Shown here in pieces: positions 8,689-16,811 of a stretch of DNA of 49,405 nt (positions within the stretch are counted from its first letter, which is position 1; every line of letters starts with the position of its first letter). Made by a program: the position numbers and the translations under genes. The notes below the pieces were generated by a model, which did not search any database, was not told where the DNA came from, and saw only the letters and a program-made list of their open reading frames with translations. The stretch comes from an uncultured Oscillospiraceae bacterium (GTDB lineage Bacteria > Bacillota > Clostridia > Oscillospirales > Oscillospiraceae), in contig CAAEKI010000002.1 of the NCBI GenBank assembly GCA_900756495.1, positions 1 to 49,405 of the forward strand, written 5' to 3'.

Positions 8689-8697
8689 GAGAGGAAA

Positions 8698-8742
8698 GAG
8701 AGGCAAGCGTTAAGGCTTTACAGCCTTTTCTGCTTGCCTCTT
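8698..8742 (+). terminator. Nested hairpin between rpoZ and priA (possible attenuator)
   Basis: AGAGGCAAGC pairs with GCTTGCCTCT, and inside it AAGGCT pairs with AGCCTT, giving a two-tier stem. There is only a short T tract after it, so termination may be partial. Confidence 0.5.
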
Positions 8743-8764
8743 CCGGGGTTTGGGAGGTGTGGGT

Positions 8765-11233
8765 ATGATTGCGAAGGTGGCTTTGTCCGCTGCGACCTAT
8801 GCCATTGACAAGCCCTATGACTATTTGGTGCCCGATGATTTGAAGGAAACACTGAGGCCTGGAATACGGGTCATTGTCCCCTTTGGGGCGGGTAACCGCC
8901 GCACAGAGGGCATGATTTTGGCCTTGGAGATGGCCGAGCCGCAAGGGGTGAAGCTCAAGTATGTGCTGACCCAGCTGGATGAGACTCCTGTGCTGGATGA
9001 AGCGGGCATCGGTTTGGCGCTGTGGATGCGCGAGCGCTACTTCTGTACTGTCTACGACGCAGCCAGAGCCATGCTTCCTGCAGGGTTGTATTACGCGCTT
9101 CAGGATCGCTGGAAGATTACCGAGGGAGTAGACAGGGAGTCTGCTTATGAGAGGGCCGGCAGGTCTGATTACGCCAGGCGGATCTTAGATTTGATTTATG
9201 CCTCCGGGGGCAGTGCCGAACAGGGAAGAATCCGTGCCGCCTTTGAGACGAAAGACCCAAATCCCGCATTAAAGCTGCTCTCTGAGCGAGGCGTGCTGAC
9301 CCTGGAGACCAGTGTTCAGCGCGGGATTGGGGACAAGACGGAACGGGTCGTCTCGCTGGCTGTTCCCCCGGAGGAGGCTCTGGCCCAGGTAACCGCCAAG
9401 CGGCGGTCTGCCCCGCTGCGATACTCTGTAGTGGAACTGCTGTGCACGGTGGGAAGCGCATCGGCAAAGGAGATCTGTTATTTTACCGGCGCGTCTGCCG
9501 CCACCCTGCGCTCTCTGGCAAAAAGCGGCCTTGTCATCCTGGAGCGGCGTGAGGTATTTCGGAGGGTTGAGGCCGTTGAACAGGCTGAAGACGCCGTCCC
9601 TTTCACGCTCAACGAGGAGCAACAGACGGCATTTGAGGGGCTTCTTTCTCTGCTGAAGGCTCAAAAGCCCGCCGCAGCACTTCTGTATGGCGTGACGGGC
9701 AGCGGAAAGACACGGGTCTATATCAAGTTGATTCGAGAGGTGCTGAGCCTGGGGCGTACCGCCTTGGTACTGGTGCCGGAAATTTCTCTTACGCCGCAGC
9801 TCCTCCGACTGTTTAGCGCCCAGTTCGGGCCTGAGGTCGCGGTTCTTCACAGCGGCCTGAGAGCAGGGGAGCGGTATGACGAGTGGAAGCGAATCCGCTC
9901 GGGGAAAGCCAGGGTCGTGATAGGTACCCGATCGGCTGTGTTTGCACCGCTGCAGAATTTAGGGCTTTTGATCATGGATGAAGAGCAGGAATATACCTAT
10001 AAATCAGAGAATGTCCCGCGCTATCATGCCAGAGATGTGGCAAAATACCGCTGTGCACACAGCGGGGCAATGCTGCTGCTGGGGTCGGCCACACCGTCCG
10101 TAGAGAGTATGTACTTGGCGCAAAGCGGAGTGTACAGGTTGTTTACGCTGCGGAGACGCTATAACCAGCGTGCGCTCCCCTCTGTAGAAATCGCTGATCT
10201 GCGGCAGGAATTGCGGCGTGGAAACGGAGGGTGCCTGAGCTGGCAGCTTCGCAAAGCGCTGGAGGCGAATTTGGCGCGGGGAGAGCAGTCCATCCTGTTT
10301 TTAAACCGGCGTGGAAACAGCCGCATGGTAACCTGCGGGGAGTGCGGCGAGGTGCCTGTCTGTCCCCGATGCTCGGTCTACCTCACTTACCATTCGGCCA
10401 ACGGGAGGCTTATGTGCCATTATTGCGGCCATTCAGAACCTCTGCCCAGCCAATGTCCCTCCTGCGGCGGAACGCTGAACTTTGTAGGAGTGGGGACCCA
10501 GCGGGTAGAGGAGGAGCTGAAGGAGATATTTCCAGAGGTTGAAGTCCTCCGCATGGATACAGATACGGTTTCTGCTGTTCATTCCCATGAAAAACTGCTC
10601 TCTCGTTTTGAGAGACAGAGGATTCCGATTTTAGTGGGTACGCAGATGGTAGCCAAGGGATTGGACTTTGAGAACGTCACACTGGTTGGCGTTGTCGCAG
10701 CCGATCAGTCCCTGTATGTGGACGACTACCGGGCAGGAGAGCGGACGTTTTCTCTCCTGACTCAGGTGGTCGGACGGGCTGGCCGCGGCGTAAAAGGGGG
10801 ACGGGCTATCATTCAGACCTATACACCGGAGAACGATGTGATTACCTGTGCCGCTTCGCAGGACTATGATCGGTTTTACGGCGAGGAGATCCGATTGAGG
10901 GAGCTGCGGGGCTGCCCGCCCTTTCAGGACCTCTTTGTCTTCACCGCTTCAGGACTTCAGGAGAGCGGCGTACTGCGGGTTTGTATGCGGCTGCGCCGGA
11001 CATTGGAGGACTGGCTCTCCAGGGCGCCCTATCGGGCTCTCTCTCCCCAGCTTCTGGGACCGGCTCCTACCTCGGTGGCAAAAGTCAATAACCGTTACCG
11101 GTATCGGCTTACTCTGAGTTGCCGGAATACAAAAGAGATTCGTGCCTTGGCGGCCCACCTTGTGCGCTGTGCTCAGCAGGATAAGGAGAACCGCGGCGTT
11201 TCGATTTTTGCCGATGTAAATCCCCTGGATTAG
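8765..11233 (+). CDS. priA: Primosomal protein N' (replication restart helicase PriA)
   Basis: An 822-residue superfamily 2 helicase that recognises collapsed replication forks and reloads the replisome. In order it has an N-terminal DNA-binding domain (VALSAATYAIDKPYDYLVP), the Walker A motif GVTGSGKTRVY (about residue 312), a DEEQ-type Walker B (IMDEEQEYTYKSE), the motif GSATPSVES, and a zinc module with four Cys pairs (CGECGEVPVCPRC through CHYCG to CPSCGG). The helicase C-terminal half carries GTQMVAKGLDFENV and QVVGRAGRG. The ATG with GGAGGTG upstream is preferred to an earlier in-frame TTG. The coaBC gene that usually precedes priA in Firmicutes is absent here. Confidence 0.97.
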   Translation: MIAKVALSAATYAIDKPYDYLVPDDLKETLRPGIRVIVPFGAGNRRTEGMILALEMAEPQGVKLKYVLTQLDETPVLDEAGIGLALWMRERYFCTVYDAARAMLPAGLYYALQDRWKITEGVDRESAYERAGRSDYARRILDLIYASGGSAEQGRIRAAFETKDPNPALKLLSERGVLTLETSVQRGIGDKTERVVSLAVPPEEALAQVTAKRRSAPLRYSVVELLCTVGSASAKEICYFTGASAATLRSLAKSGLVILERREVFRRVEAVEQAEDAVPFTLNEEQQTAFEGLLSLLKAQKPAAALLYGVTGSGKTRVYIKLIREVLSLGRTALVLVPEISLTPQLLRLFSAQFGPEVAVLHSGLRAGERYDEWKRIRSGKARVVIGTRSAVFAPLQNLGLLIMDEEQEYTYKSENVPRYHARDVAKYRCAHSGAMLLLGSATPSVESMYLAQSGVYRLFTLRRRYNQRALPSVEIADLRQELRRGNGGCLSWQLRKALEANLARGEQSILFLNRRGNSRMVTCGECGEVPVCPRCSVYLTYHSANGRLMCHYCGHSEPLPSQCPSCGGTLNFVGVGTQRVEEELKEIFPEVEVLRMDTDTVSAVHSHEKLLSRFERQRIPILVGTQMVAKGLDFENVTLVGVVAADQSLYVDDYRAGERTFSLLTQVVGRAGRGVKGGRAIIQTYTPENDVITCAASQDYDRFYGEEIRLRELRGCPPFQDLFVFTASGLQESGVLRVCMRLRRTLEDWLSRAPYRALSPQLLGPAPTSVAKVNNRYRYRLTLSCRNTKEIRALAAHLVRCAQQDKENRGVSIFADVNPLD

Positions 11234-11297
11234 GCTTGCTTTATCAGATTGAATCATACCGAAAGGGAAAGTACCGTAAACAAAGGAGGGAGCTCTT

Positions 11298-11798
11298 ATG
11301 GCTCTGAGAAAAATTCTTACGGAAGAGGACCCAAGTCTGCACAAAAAGTGCCGCCCAGTTACCGACTTTAATCAGCGGCTCTGGGATCTCATTGATGATT
11401 TGAAGGAAACACTGGCTGAGGCAAACGGTGCGGGTCTGGCCGCACCACAGGTAGGGATCCTCCGCCGGGTGGTCATTGTGGTCAACGACGAGGATGAGAT
11501 GCTGGAACTGGTAAATCCGGTGATTATCAGCTGTGAGGGAGAGCAGGATGGATTTGAAGGCTGTCTCTCCGTCCCGGGCAAATGGGGCATGGTCAAGCGG
11601 CCGATGAAGGTCCGCGTCCGCGCCCAGGACCGCACAGGACAATTCTTTGAGGTGGAAGGAGAGGACATGACTGCCCGCTGCTTCTGCCATGAGACCGAGC
11701 ACCTGGACGGACATCTCTTTACAGAACATGCCGACCGCCTTTACACCACAGAAGAGCTGGACAAGCTGCTGGAGAAAGAGGAGAAGAAGAAGGCATGA
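11298..11798 (+). CDS. def: Peptide deformylase
   Basis: A 166-residue metalloenzyme that removes the formyl group from the N-terminal methionine of nascent proteins. All three signature motifs are intact: GAGLAAPQVG (about residue 44), EGCLSVPG with the metal-binding Cys (about residue 92), and HETEHLDG, a correct HExxH metal site (about residue 134). AAGGAGG precedes the ATG. The gene overlaps fmt by four bases, the usual pairing of deformylase with the formyl-adding enzyme. Confidence 0.97.
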   Translation: MALRKILTEEDPSLHKKCRPVTDFNQRLWDLIDDLKETLAEANGAGLAAPQVGILRRVVIVVNDEDEMLELVNPVIISCEGEQDGFEGCLSVPGKWGMVKRPMKVRVRAQDRTGQFFEVEGEDMTARCFCHETEHLDGHLFTEHADRLYTTEELDKLLEKEEKKKA

Positions 11799-12715
11799 GA
11801 ATCCTCTTTATGGGTACCCCTGAATTTGCGGTGCCCACATTGGAAAAGCTAATTGAGGCCGGACATGAAATATGCGGCGTGTTCTCTCAACCGGACAAAC
11901 CTAAGAACCGGGGGATGAAACTGCTGCCCACTCCTGTTAAGGTGTGTGCACAGGCCCATGGCATACCGGTGTACCAGCCGGAGAAACTGAGGGACGGCAC
12001 AGCCCTGGAACAAATCAAGGCCCTGGCCCCTGCCCTTATTGTAGTAGCTGCCTATGGGCGTATACTTCCGGATGAAATCCTGAATAATCCGCCCTATGGC
12101 TGTATCAATGTCCACTCGTCACTCCTCCCCAAATACCGGGGAGCGGCGCCTATCAACTGGGCGATCCTCAACGGAGATGCTGAGACCGGCGTAACGATTA
12201 TGCACATGGCCTCTGAGCTGGATGCGGGCGACATCATTCTGCAGCGTGCCGTCCCAATTGGGGCGCAGGAGGACGCAGCCGGCCTGTATGAGCGGCTGGC
12301 AGTGCTGGGGGGAGAGCTGGCAGTGGAAGCGGTGGCCGCCATTCAGAGCGGTACAGCGGCGCGTATTCCGCAGGATCACGCCTCCCATACGCTGGCTCCG
12401 ATGCTCTCCAAGAAGCTCTCTCCGGTCGATTGGAATTGTTCAGCCCATGAGATCCACTGTCAAATTCGGGGACTGATTCCATGGCCTGCTGCCACGACCG
12501 ATATTATCTCGGGTGAGCCCATGAAGCTTTTTGCCGCCGAAGAGACTGGTGAGACTACCTGTGCCGCACCCGGCAGTATCTTAGCTGGCGGTAAGTGTGG
12601 CATTGACGTGGCGTGCGGAGATGGCAAGGTGCTCCGCTTGACAGAAATTCAGCCTGGCGGCGGCAGGCGTATGAAAGCTGCCGATTATCTCCGTGGACAT
12701 CCCCTGGAGCTGTAA
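11795..12715 (+). CDS. fmt: Methionyl-tRNA formyltransferase
   Basis: A 306-residue enzyme that formylates initiator Met-tRNA using 10-formyl-THF. It begins MRILFMGTPEFAVPTLEKL, a family hallmark. It carries the formyl-transferase core INVHSSLLPKYRGAAPINWAIL (catalytic Asn and His) and ASELDAGDII, followed by the C-terminal tRNA-binding beta domain. Translation is coupled to def by an ATGA overlap. Confidence 0.97.
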   Translation: MRILFMGTPEFAVPTLEKLIEAGHEICGVFSQPDKPKNRGMKLLPTPVKVCAQAHGIPVYQPEKLRDGTALEQIKALAPALIVVAAYGRILPDEILNNPPYGCINVHSSLLPKYRGAAPINWAILNGDAETGVTIMHMASELDAGDIILQRAVPIGAQEDAAGLYERLAVLGGELAVEAVAAIQSGTAARIPQDHASHTLAPMLSKKLSPVDWNCSAHEIHCQIRGLIPWPAATTDIISGEPMKLFAAEETGETTCAAPGSILAGGKCGIDVACGDGKVLRLTEIQPGGGRRMKAADYLRGHPLEL

Positions 12716-12793
12716 TGTACTCCGTATGAACAATAGGCGTTTCCGCTCTATGTCCGGCTGACCTGCGCAGTATCTCTGGCTGTCAAAAATACC

Positions 12794-12955
12794 ATGCTGT
12801 CTGGGATGCTGGTCTTCCTGGCTGTCCTATGCCGGGCTTGGTCTTTTTCTCCTGCTCTGGTCTGGGCCTCGCGCAAGCGGCACCGAAATATGTATCTGTT
12901 CTGCGCCTTTGCCTACCAGAGTTTGAACCACCTCGTTGGCGGGCAGAGCATGTAA
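12794..12955 (+). CDS. Candidate small ORF in the fmt-metallopeptidase gap (uncertain)
   Basis: A possible 53-codon reading frame, hydrophobic at the start (MLSGMLVFLAVLCRAWSF) and basic in the middle (ASRKRHRN). It ends TAA 25 bases before the metallopeptidase gene. There is no good ribosome binding site at its ATG, and the frame stays open for about 19 codons upstream without a start. It may therefore be chance or a decayed gene. It fills most of a 265-base gap that otherwise shows no clear terminator or promoter. Confidence 0.2.
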   Translation: MLSGMLVFLAVLCRAWSFSPALVWASRKRHRNMYLFCAFAYQSLNHLVGGQSM

Positions 12956-12980
12956 ACATTGATGAAAGAAAGGATCGTCC

Positions 12981-13679
12981 ATGCCCTTTTTCTATTATTT
13001 TGATCCCTATTACTGGATCATTCTGGTTCCAGCCATGCTGATCGCCCTGATAGCCCAGATTCAGGTCTCGTCTACCTTCAACCGCTATTCCCGGGTGCAG
13101 AGTTCCCGGGGATTTACAGGCGCGCAGGCTGCTGAAGCAGTGCTCCGGGCCCACGGGGTGACCGGCGTAACAATTGAGCGGGTAGGCGGAAATCTAACCG
13201 ACCACTATGATCCCAGGACGAATGTCATCCGACTTTCCCAGGGAGTATATGACTCTCCCAGTGTAGCTGCCCTGGGGGTGGCCGCCCATGAGGCAGGGCA
13301 CGCCGTCCAGTATGCTGAACATTACGGTCCCATTAAGCTCCGCACAGCTGTGATACCTCTATGTAATATTGGTTCCCAGCTCTCCATTCTCCTGATTATC
13401 ATTGGCCTGATCCTCTACTCAGGGCCCCTTTTCGGTGTTGGAGTGATTCTGTTCGCCGTGGCGGTTTTTGGGCAGCTCATTACTCTGCCGGTCGAGTTCA
13501 ATGCATCCCGCCGTGCGGTGGAAACCTTGGAGAGCGCCCGCCTGTTGGACGGCGGGGAACTTGCCGGGGCCAAGAAGGTCCTGCGGGCCGCAGCCATGAC
13601 TTATGTGGCCGCTCTGCTGGTTTCTCTGGCCCAGCTGCTGCGCTTTCTGCTGGCCTTCGGCGGAAGGAGGCGGGACTGA
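12981..13679 (+). CDS. Zinc metallopeptidase, YugP family
   Basis: A 232-residue membrane-bound neutral zinc metallopeptidase of the YugP type. An N-terminal membrane helix (about residues 10-27) is followed by a soluble part with the metal site AAHEAGHAVQYAE (HExxH, about residues 103-107). Two further helices follow (about residues 130-170), then PVEFNASRRAV, a conserved YugP motif. The substrate is unknown. It is inserted between fmt and rsmB, which are adjacent in Bacillus, and overlaps the rsmB start by one base, so it is read in the same operon. Confidence 0.9.
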   Translation: MPFFYYFDPYYWIILVPAMLIALIAQIQVSSTFNRYSRVQSSRGFTGAQAAEAVLRAHGVTGVTIERVGGNLTDHYDPRTNVIRLSQGVYDSPSVAALGVAAHEAGHAVQYAEHYGPIKLRTAVIPLCNIGSQLSILLIIIGLILYSGPLFGVGVILFAVAVFGQLITLPVEFNASRRAVETLESARLLDGGELAGAKKVLRAAAMTYVAALLVSLAQLLRFLLAFGGRRRD

Positions 13680-15004
13680 TGGCGGGAAAGGGCGCCCGGG
13701 AAGTGGCGCTGCTCGCCCTGTCGGCTTGTGAGAAGCAGGGCGCTTGGTCGGACGGCTTTCTAAAAAAGGCAATTCGGGATGCCGGAATGGATAGCCGGGA
13801 TGCTGCATTATGTACCCGTCTGTGCTTTGGTGTCCTGCAGAATAAGCTCTATCTGGATGATTTAATCGGGCGTTTTTGCGATATAAAGCTGAAAAAGCTG
13901 GAGAATAAAGTTCTCCAAGCGCTCCGCCTTGGGGTCTACCAGATGCGGTTCCTCACCAGGATTCCACACAGCGCTGCTGTGAATGAGTCTGTAAATCTGG
14001 CCCGTAGGTATGCAAAGAATCCCAGGGCCGCAGGATTGGTGAACGGGGTGCTGCGCAGCCTGTCCCGGGCGGGTGAGGAGTTGCCGGAGCCCGATGACTT
14101 GTCCATCCGGTACAGCCACCCGGCCTGGATTACAAATGAGTGGATACAAATGCTGGGCGAAGAAGGAGCGGAGGCTCTGCTTGCAGCCGATAACGGCCAA
14201 CCGCCTACTGCAGCCCAGGTGAATCTCTGCCGTACGACGGAGGAGGAGCTGACAGCACGATTGAGCAGTCAGGGAGTAACAGTGGAGCGTCACCCCTGGC
14301 TGCCCGGATGTGTGCTGTTGTCCGGCACAGGAGATTTGGAGCAGCTGCCAGCTTTTCGTGACGGGCTCTTTTATGTACAGGATCCGGCAGCCAGGCTGGC
14401 TGTGCTGGCAGCCGGGCCTGAACCCGGTATGAGGGTATTGGACGCCTGCGCCGCCCCTGGCGGAAAGTCCTTTGCCGCCGCCGTTGCCATGGGGGACAAA
14501 GGGGATATCCTGTCCTGCGATATTCATGCACATAAAAAAGCGCTCATTGAGGCGGGGGCCGCCCGGCTTGGATTTACCTCCATTATGGCCGAGGTCATGG
14601 ATGGGAAGGTGTGTCAAGATCATCTGCTTGACAGTTTTGATCTGGTTATCGCAGATGTTCCCTGCTCTGGACTGGGTATTATCCGCAAAAAGCCCGACAT
14701 CCGCTATAAAGATCCGGAGCCGCTGAAACATCTGCCCGCTGTGCAAAGCGCAATTCTGGATAATGTGGCACAGTATGTGAAGCCTGGAGGTGTTCTGCTC
14801 TATGCCACCTGTACCCTGTTGGAGCGGGAAAATCGCGCTGTAGCCGAGTCCTTTCTTAGCAGACATTCTAATTTTACAGCTGAGGCATTTCAACTGCCGG
14901 ACCCCATTGGCCGGGTCGACACGGGCATGCTTACCCTCTGGCCCCATATTCATGACACCGACGGCTTTTTCTTTGCCAAGCTGAGGCGGAAAGGATTGAC
15001 ATGA
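13679..15004 (+). CDS. rsmB: 16S rRNA (cytosine-967-C5)-methyltransferase RsmB
   Basis: A 441-residue two-part enzyme. Residues 1-135 form a NusB-like RNA-binding domain (ALLALSACEKQGAWSDGFL, LQALRLGVYQMRFL, NESVNLARRYA). The rest is an m5C methyltransferase with the SAM motif VLDACAAPGGKS (about residue 252), the catalytic PCSG (ADVPCSGLGI) and the second Cys in YATCTLLERENRA. It methylates C967 of 16S rRNA from SAM. It overlaps both neighbours (TGATG upstream, ATGA into rlmN), indicating tight translational coupling. Confidence 0.96.
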   Translation: MAGKGAREVALLALSACEKQGAWSDGFLKKAIRDAGMDSRDAALCTRLCFGVLQNKLYLDDLIGRFCDIKLKKLENKVLQALRLGVYQMRFLTRIPHSAAVNESVNLARRYAKNPRAAGLVNGVLRSLSRAGEELPEPDDLSIRYSHPAWITNEWIQMLGEEGAEALLAADNGQPPTAAQVNLCRTTEEELTARLSSQGVTVERHPWLPGCVLLSGTGDLEQLPAFRDGLFYVQDPAARLAVLAAGPEPGMRVLDACAAPGGKSFAAAVAMGDKGDILSCDIHAHKKALIEAGAARLGFTSIMAEVMDGKVCQDHLLDSFDLVIADVPCSGLGIIRKKPDIRYKDPEPLKHLPAVQSAILDNVAQYVKPGGVLLYATCTLLERENRAVAESFLSRHSNFTAEAFQLPDPIGRVDTGMLTLWPHIHDTDGFFFAKLRRKGLT

Positions 15005-16029
15005 CCGATATCAAATCCATGAACTTGTCTGAAATGACCGTTTTTCTCAAGGAACTGGGAGAGCCCTCGTTTCGGGCCAAGCAGGTTTTTCAATGGCTCC
15101 ACCGCGGAGCCGTCTCTTTTGACGCGATGACCAACCTCTCCAAGGAACTGCGGAAAAAGTTATCGGACTCCTGCGCGATTTCCGCTCCCTGTGTGGAACA
15201 AAAACAAGTCTCTGCCCAGGACGGAACCATCAAATACTTATGGCGTCTAAAAGATGGAAACTGCATCGAAACCGTTTTGATGCGCTATCATCATGGGAAT
15301 ACTGTCTGCATCTCCTCACAGGTGGGATGCAGAATGGGCTGTGCATTCTGTGCATCTACCCTAGGGGGAAAGGTACGGGATCTGACTCCTGCTGAAATGC
15401 TGGATCAGGTGCTGTTCACCCAGCTGGATGCCGGATTTCCTGTCTCCAACATTGTACTCATGGGGATTGGAGAACCGCTGGACAACCTGAACAATGTACT
15501 CCGCTTCCTGGAGCTGATAAACAGCCCGGAGGGACTGAACATTGGGATGCGTCATATTTCGCTGTCCACCTGCGGCCTCGTTGAAAAAATTGACAAACTG
15601 GCGGAACATCGGTTACAATTAACGTTATCGGTCTCTCTTCATGCTCCGGATGACGAGACCCGTTCGCAGATTATGCCTGTCAACCGGAGCGTGGGAGTGG
15701 AGAAACTCTTCGAGACCTGCCGGCGGTATTTTGAGCAGACTGGCAGGCGAATCTCCTATGAGTATGCTATGATTGAAGGGGTAACCGATCGGGACTGGCA
15801 GGCAGATCTGCTGGCAGAGCGCCTGAGGGGCACGCCGGGGCATGTGAATCTGATTCCATTGAACCATGTCGCGGAGAGCCCCTTAAAGCCGAGCCGGAGG
15901 GTGGCTGAATTTCAGGAGAGGCTGTCCCGCCAGGGGGTTACCGCCACAGTGCGGCGGAAGCTGGGAGGCGACATTGACGCATCTTGTGGCCAGCTTCGCC
16001 GCAAGCAATTAAAGACAGAGATAGAGTAA
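15001..16029 (+). CDS. rlmN: Dual-specificity 23S rRNA/tRNA methyltransferase RlmN
   Basis: A 342-residue radical SAM enzyme that methylates C2 of A2503 in 23S rRNA and A37 of some tRNAs. It has the accessory helical domain (SMNLSEMTVFLKELGEPSFRAKQVFQWLH), the cluster motif CRMGCAFCAST (CxxxCxxC, about residues 107-114), GMGIGEPL (here LMGIGEPLDN), and the late catalytic Cys in GGDIDASCGQLR. The ATG overlaps the rsmB stop, and the order rsmB-rlmN-stp-prkC is the conserved Firmicute one. Confidence 0.97.
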   Translation: MTDIKSMNLSEMTVFLKELGEPSFRAKQVFQWLHRGAVSFDAMTNLSKELRKKLSDSCAISAPCVEQKQVSAQDGTIKYLWRLKDGNCIETVLMRYHHGNTVCISSQVGCRMGCAFCASTLGGKVRDLTPAEMLDQVLFTQLDAGFPVSNIVLMGIGEPLDNLNNVLRFLELINSPEGLNIGMRHISLSTCGLVEKIDKLAEHRLQLTLSVSLHAPDDETRSQIMPVNRSVGVEKLFETCRRYFEQTGRRISYEYAMIEGVTDRDWQADLLAERLRGTPGHVNLIPLNHVAESPLKPSRRVAEFQERLSRQGVTATVRRKLGGDIDASCGQLRRKQLKTEIE

Positions 16030-16065
16030 GACATACCGTCAAGGGCGGAAAAGAGGCAAGGGCTT

Positions 16066-16797
16066 ATGATAAACGCATGGGGCATCACAGACAAGGGTGC
16101 CGTAAGACAACAGAATCAGGATGGATACTACTTACAGCGCTATGACAGCGATTTGGCTGTGGGCGTCGTGTGTGACGGCATGGGAGGCGCACGGGCGGGC
16201 AATGTGGCCAGTCTGCTGGCTGTGGAGACCTTTTCCGATATCCTGGACAGCTTGCGAAAGGCGGCTCCGGAGGATGCGGCGCTGCTATTAAGAGAGGCGG
16301 CTGAAGCGGCTAACAGTGCGGTTTACCAGCGGGCCTGCGCCGACCCGGACTGCCGGGGGATGGGGACTACCATGGTGGCAGCTCTGGTGAGTGGAAAAAC
16401 GGCTCATCTTCTCAATATCGGAGACAGCCGGGCGTATCATGTAGGAGAGACTGGGATTTCCAAACTCACCCGGGATCACTCTGTGGTGGAGGACATGGTG
16501 CTCCGGGGAGAACTCTCGCCGGAAGAGGCCCGCAACCATCCCAGGAAAAATTTGATTACCCGGGCGCTGGGGTCTGAACCCCATGTACGGGCAGATTTGT
16601 ATGAAAAAGAGCTTGTGCAGGGAGAGTATTTGCTGCTCTGCTCCGACGGGCTGTCCAATGTGGTCACGGATCAGGAGATGCTCTATGAAATCCTCCACGG
16701 CGGCCCGGCGGAGAACTGCTGCCAGCGTCTGATGGACATCGCCATGTCCCGGGGTGCGCCGGACAACGTTACCGTTGTTCTATTGGAAATCCTGTAA
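16066..16797 (+). CDS. stp: Stp/PrpC-type PP2C serine/threonine phosphatase
   Basis: A 243-residue PPM-family phosphatase with the family's metal-binding motifs: GAVRQQNQDGYY, GVVCDGMGGARAGNVAS, GMGTTMVAAL, NIGDSRAYHV, LTRDHSVVEDMV, LLLCSDGLSNVV and GAPDNVTVV. It reverses phosphorylation by the partner kinase PrkC encoded 14 bases downstream; targets in relatives include translation factors and wall enzymes. Length and all metal-ligand aspartates are intact. Confidence 0.95.
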   Translation: MINAWGITDKGAVRQQNQDGYYLQRYDSDLAVGVVCDGMGGARAGNVASLLAVETFSDILDSLRKAAPEDAALLLREAAEAANSAVYQRACADPDCRGMGTTMVAALVSGKTAHLLNIGDSRAYHVGETGISKLTRDHSVVEDMVLRGELSPEEARNHPRKNLITRALGSEPHVRADLYEKELVQGEYLLLCSDGLSNVVTDQEMLYEILHGGPAENCCQRLMDIAMSRGAPDNVTVVLLEIL

Positions 16798-16811
16798 GGG
16801 GGTACTGAACT

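Noticed and set aside
12900..12940. GGTTCAAACTC on the minus strand, resembling a tRNA T-loop
   Set aside because: The flanking bases do not form the T stem, anticodon arm or acceptor stem.
13862..14953. 363-codon minus-strand frame opposite rsmB
   Set aside because: rsmB motifs are complete on the plus strand; the antisense frame is a by-product of high G+C codon use.
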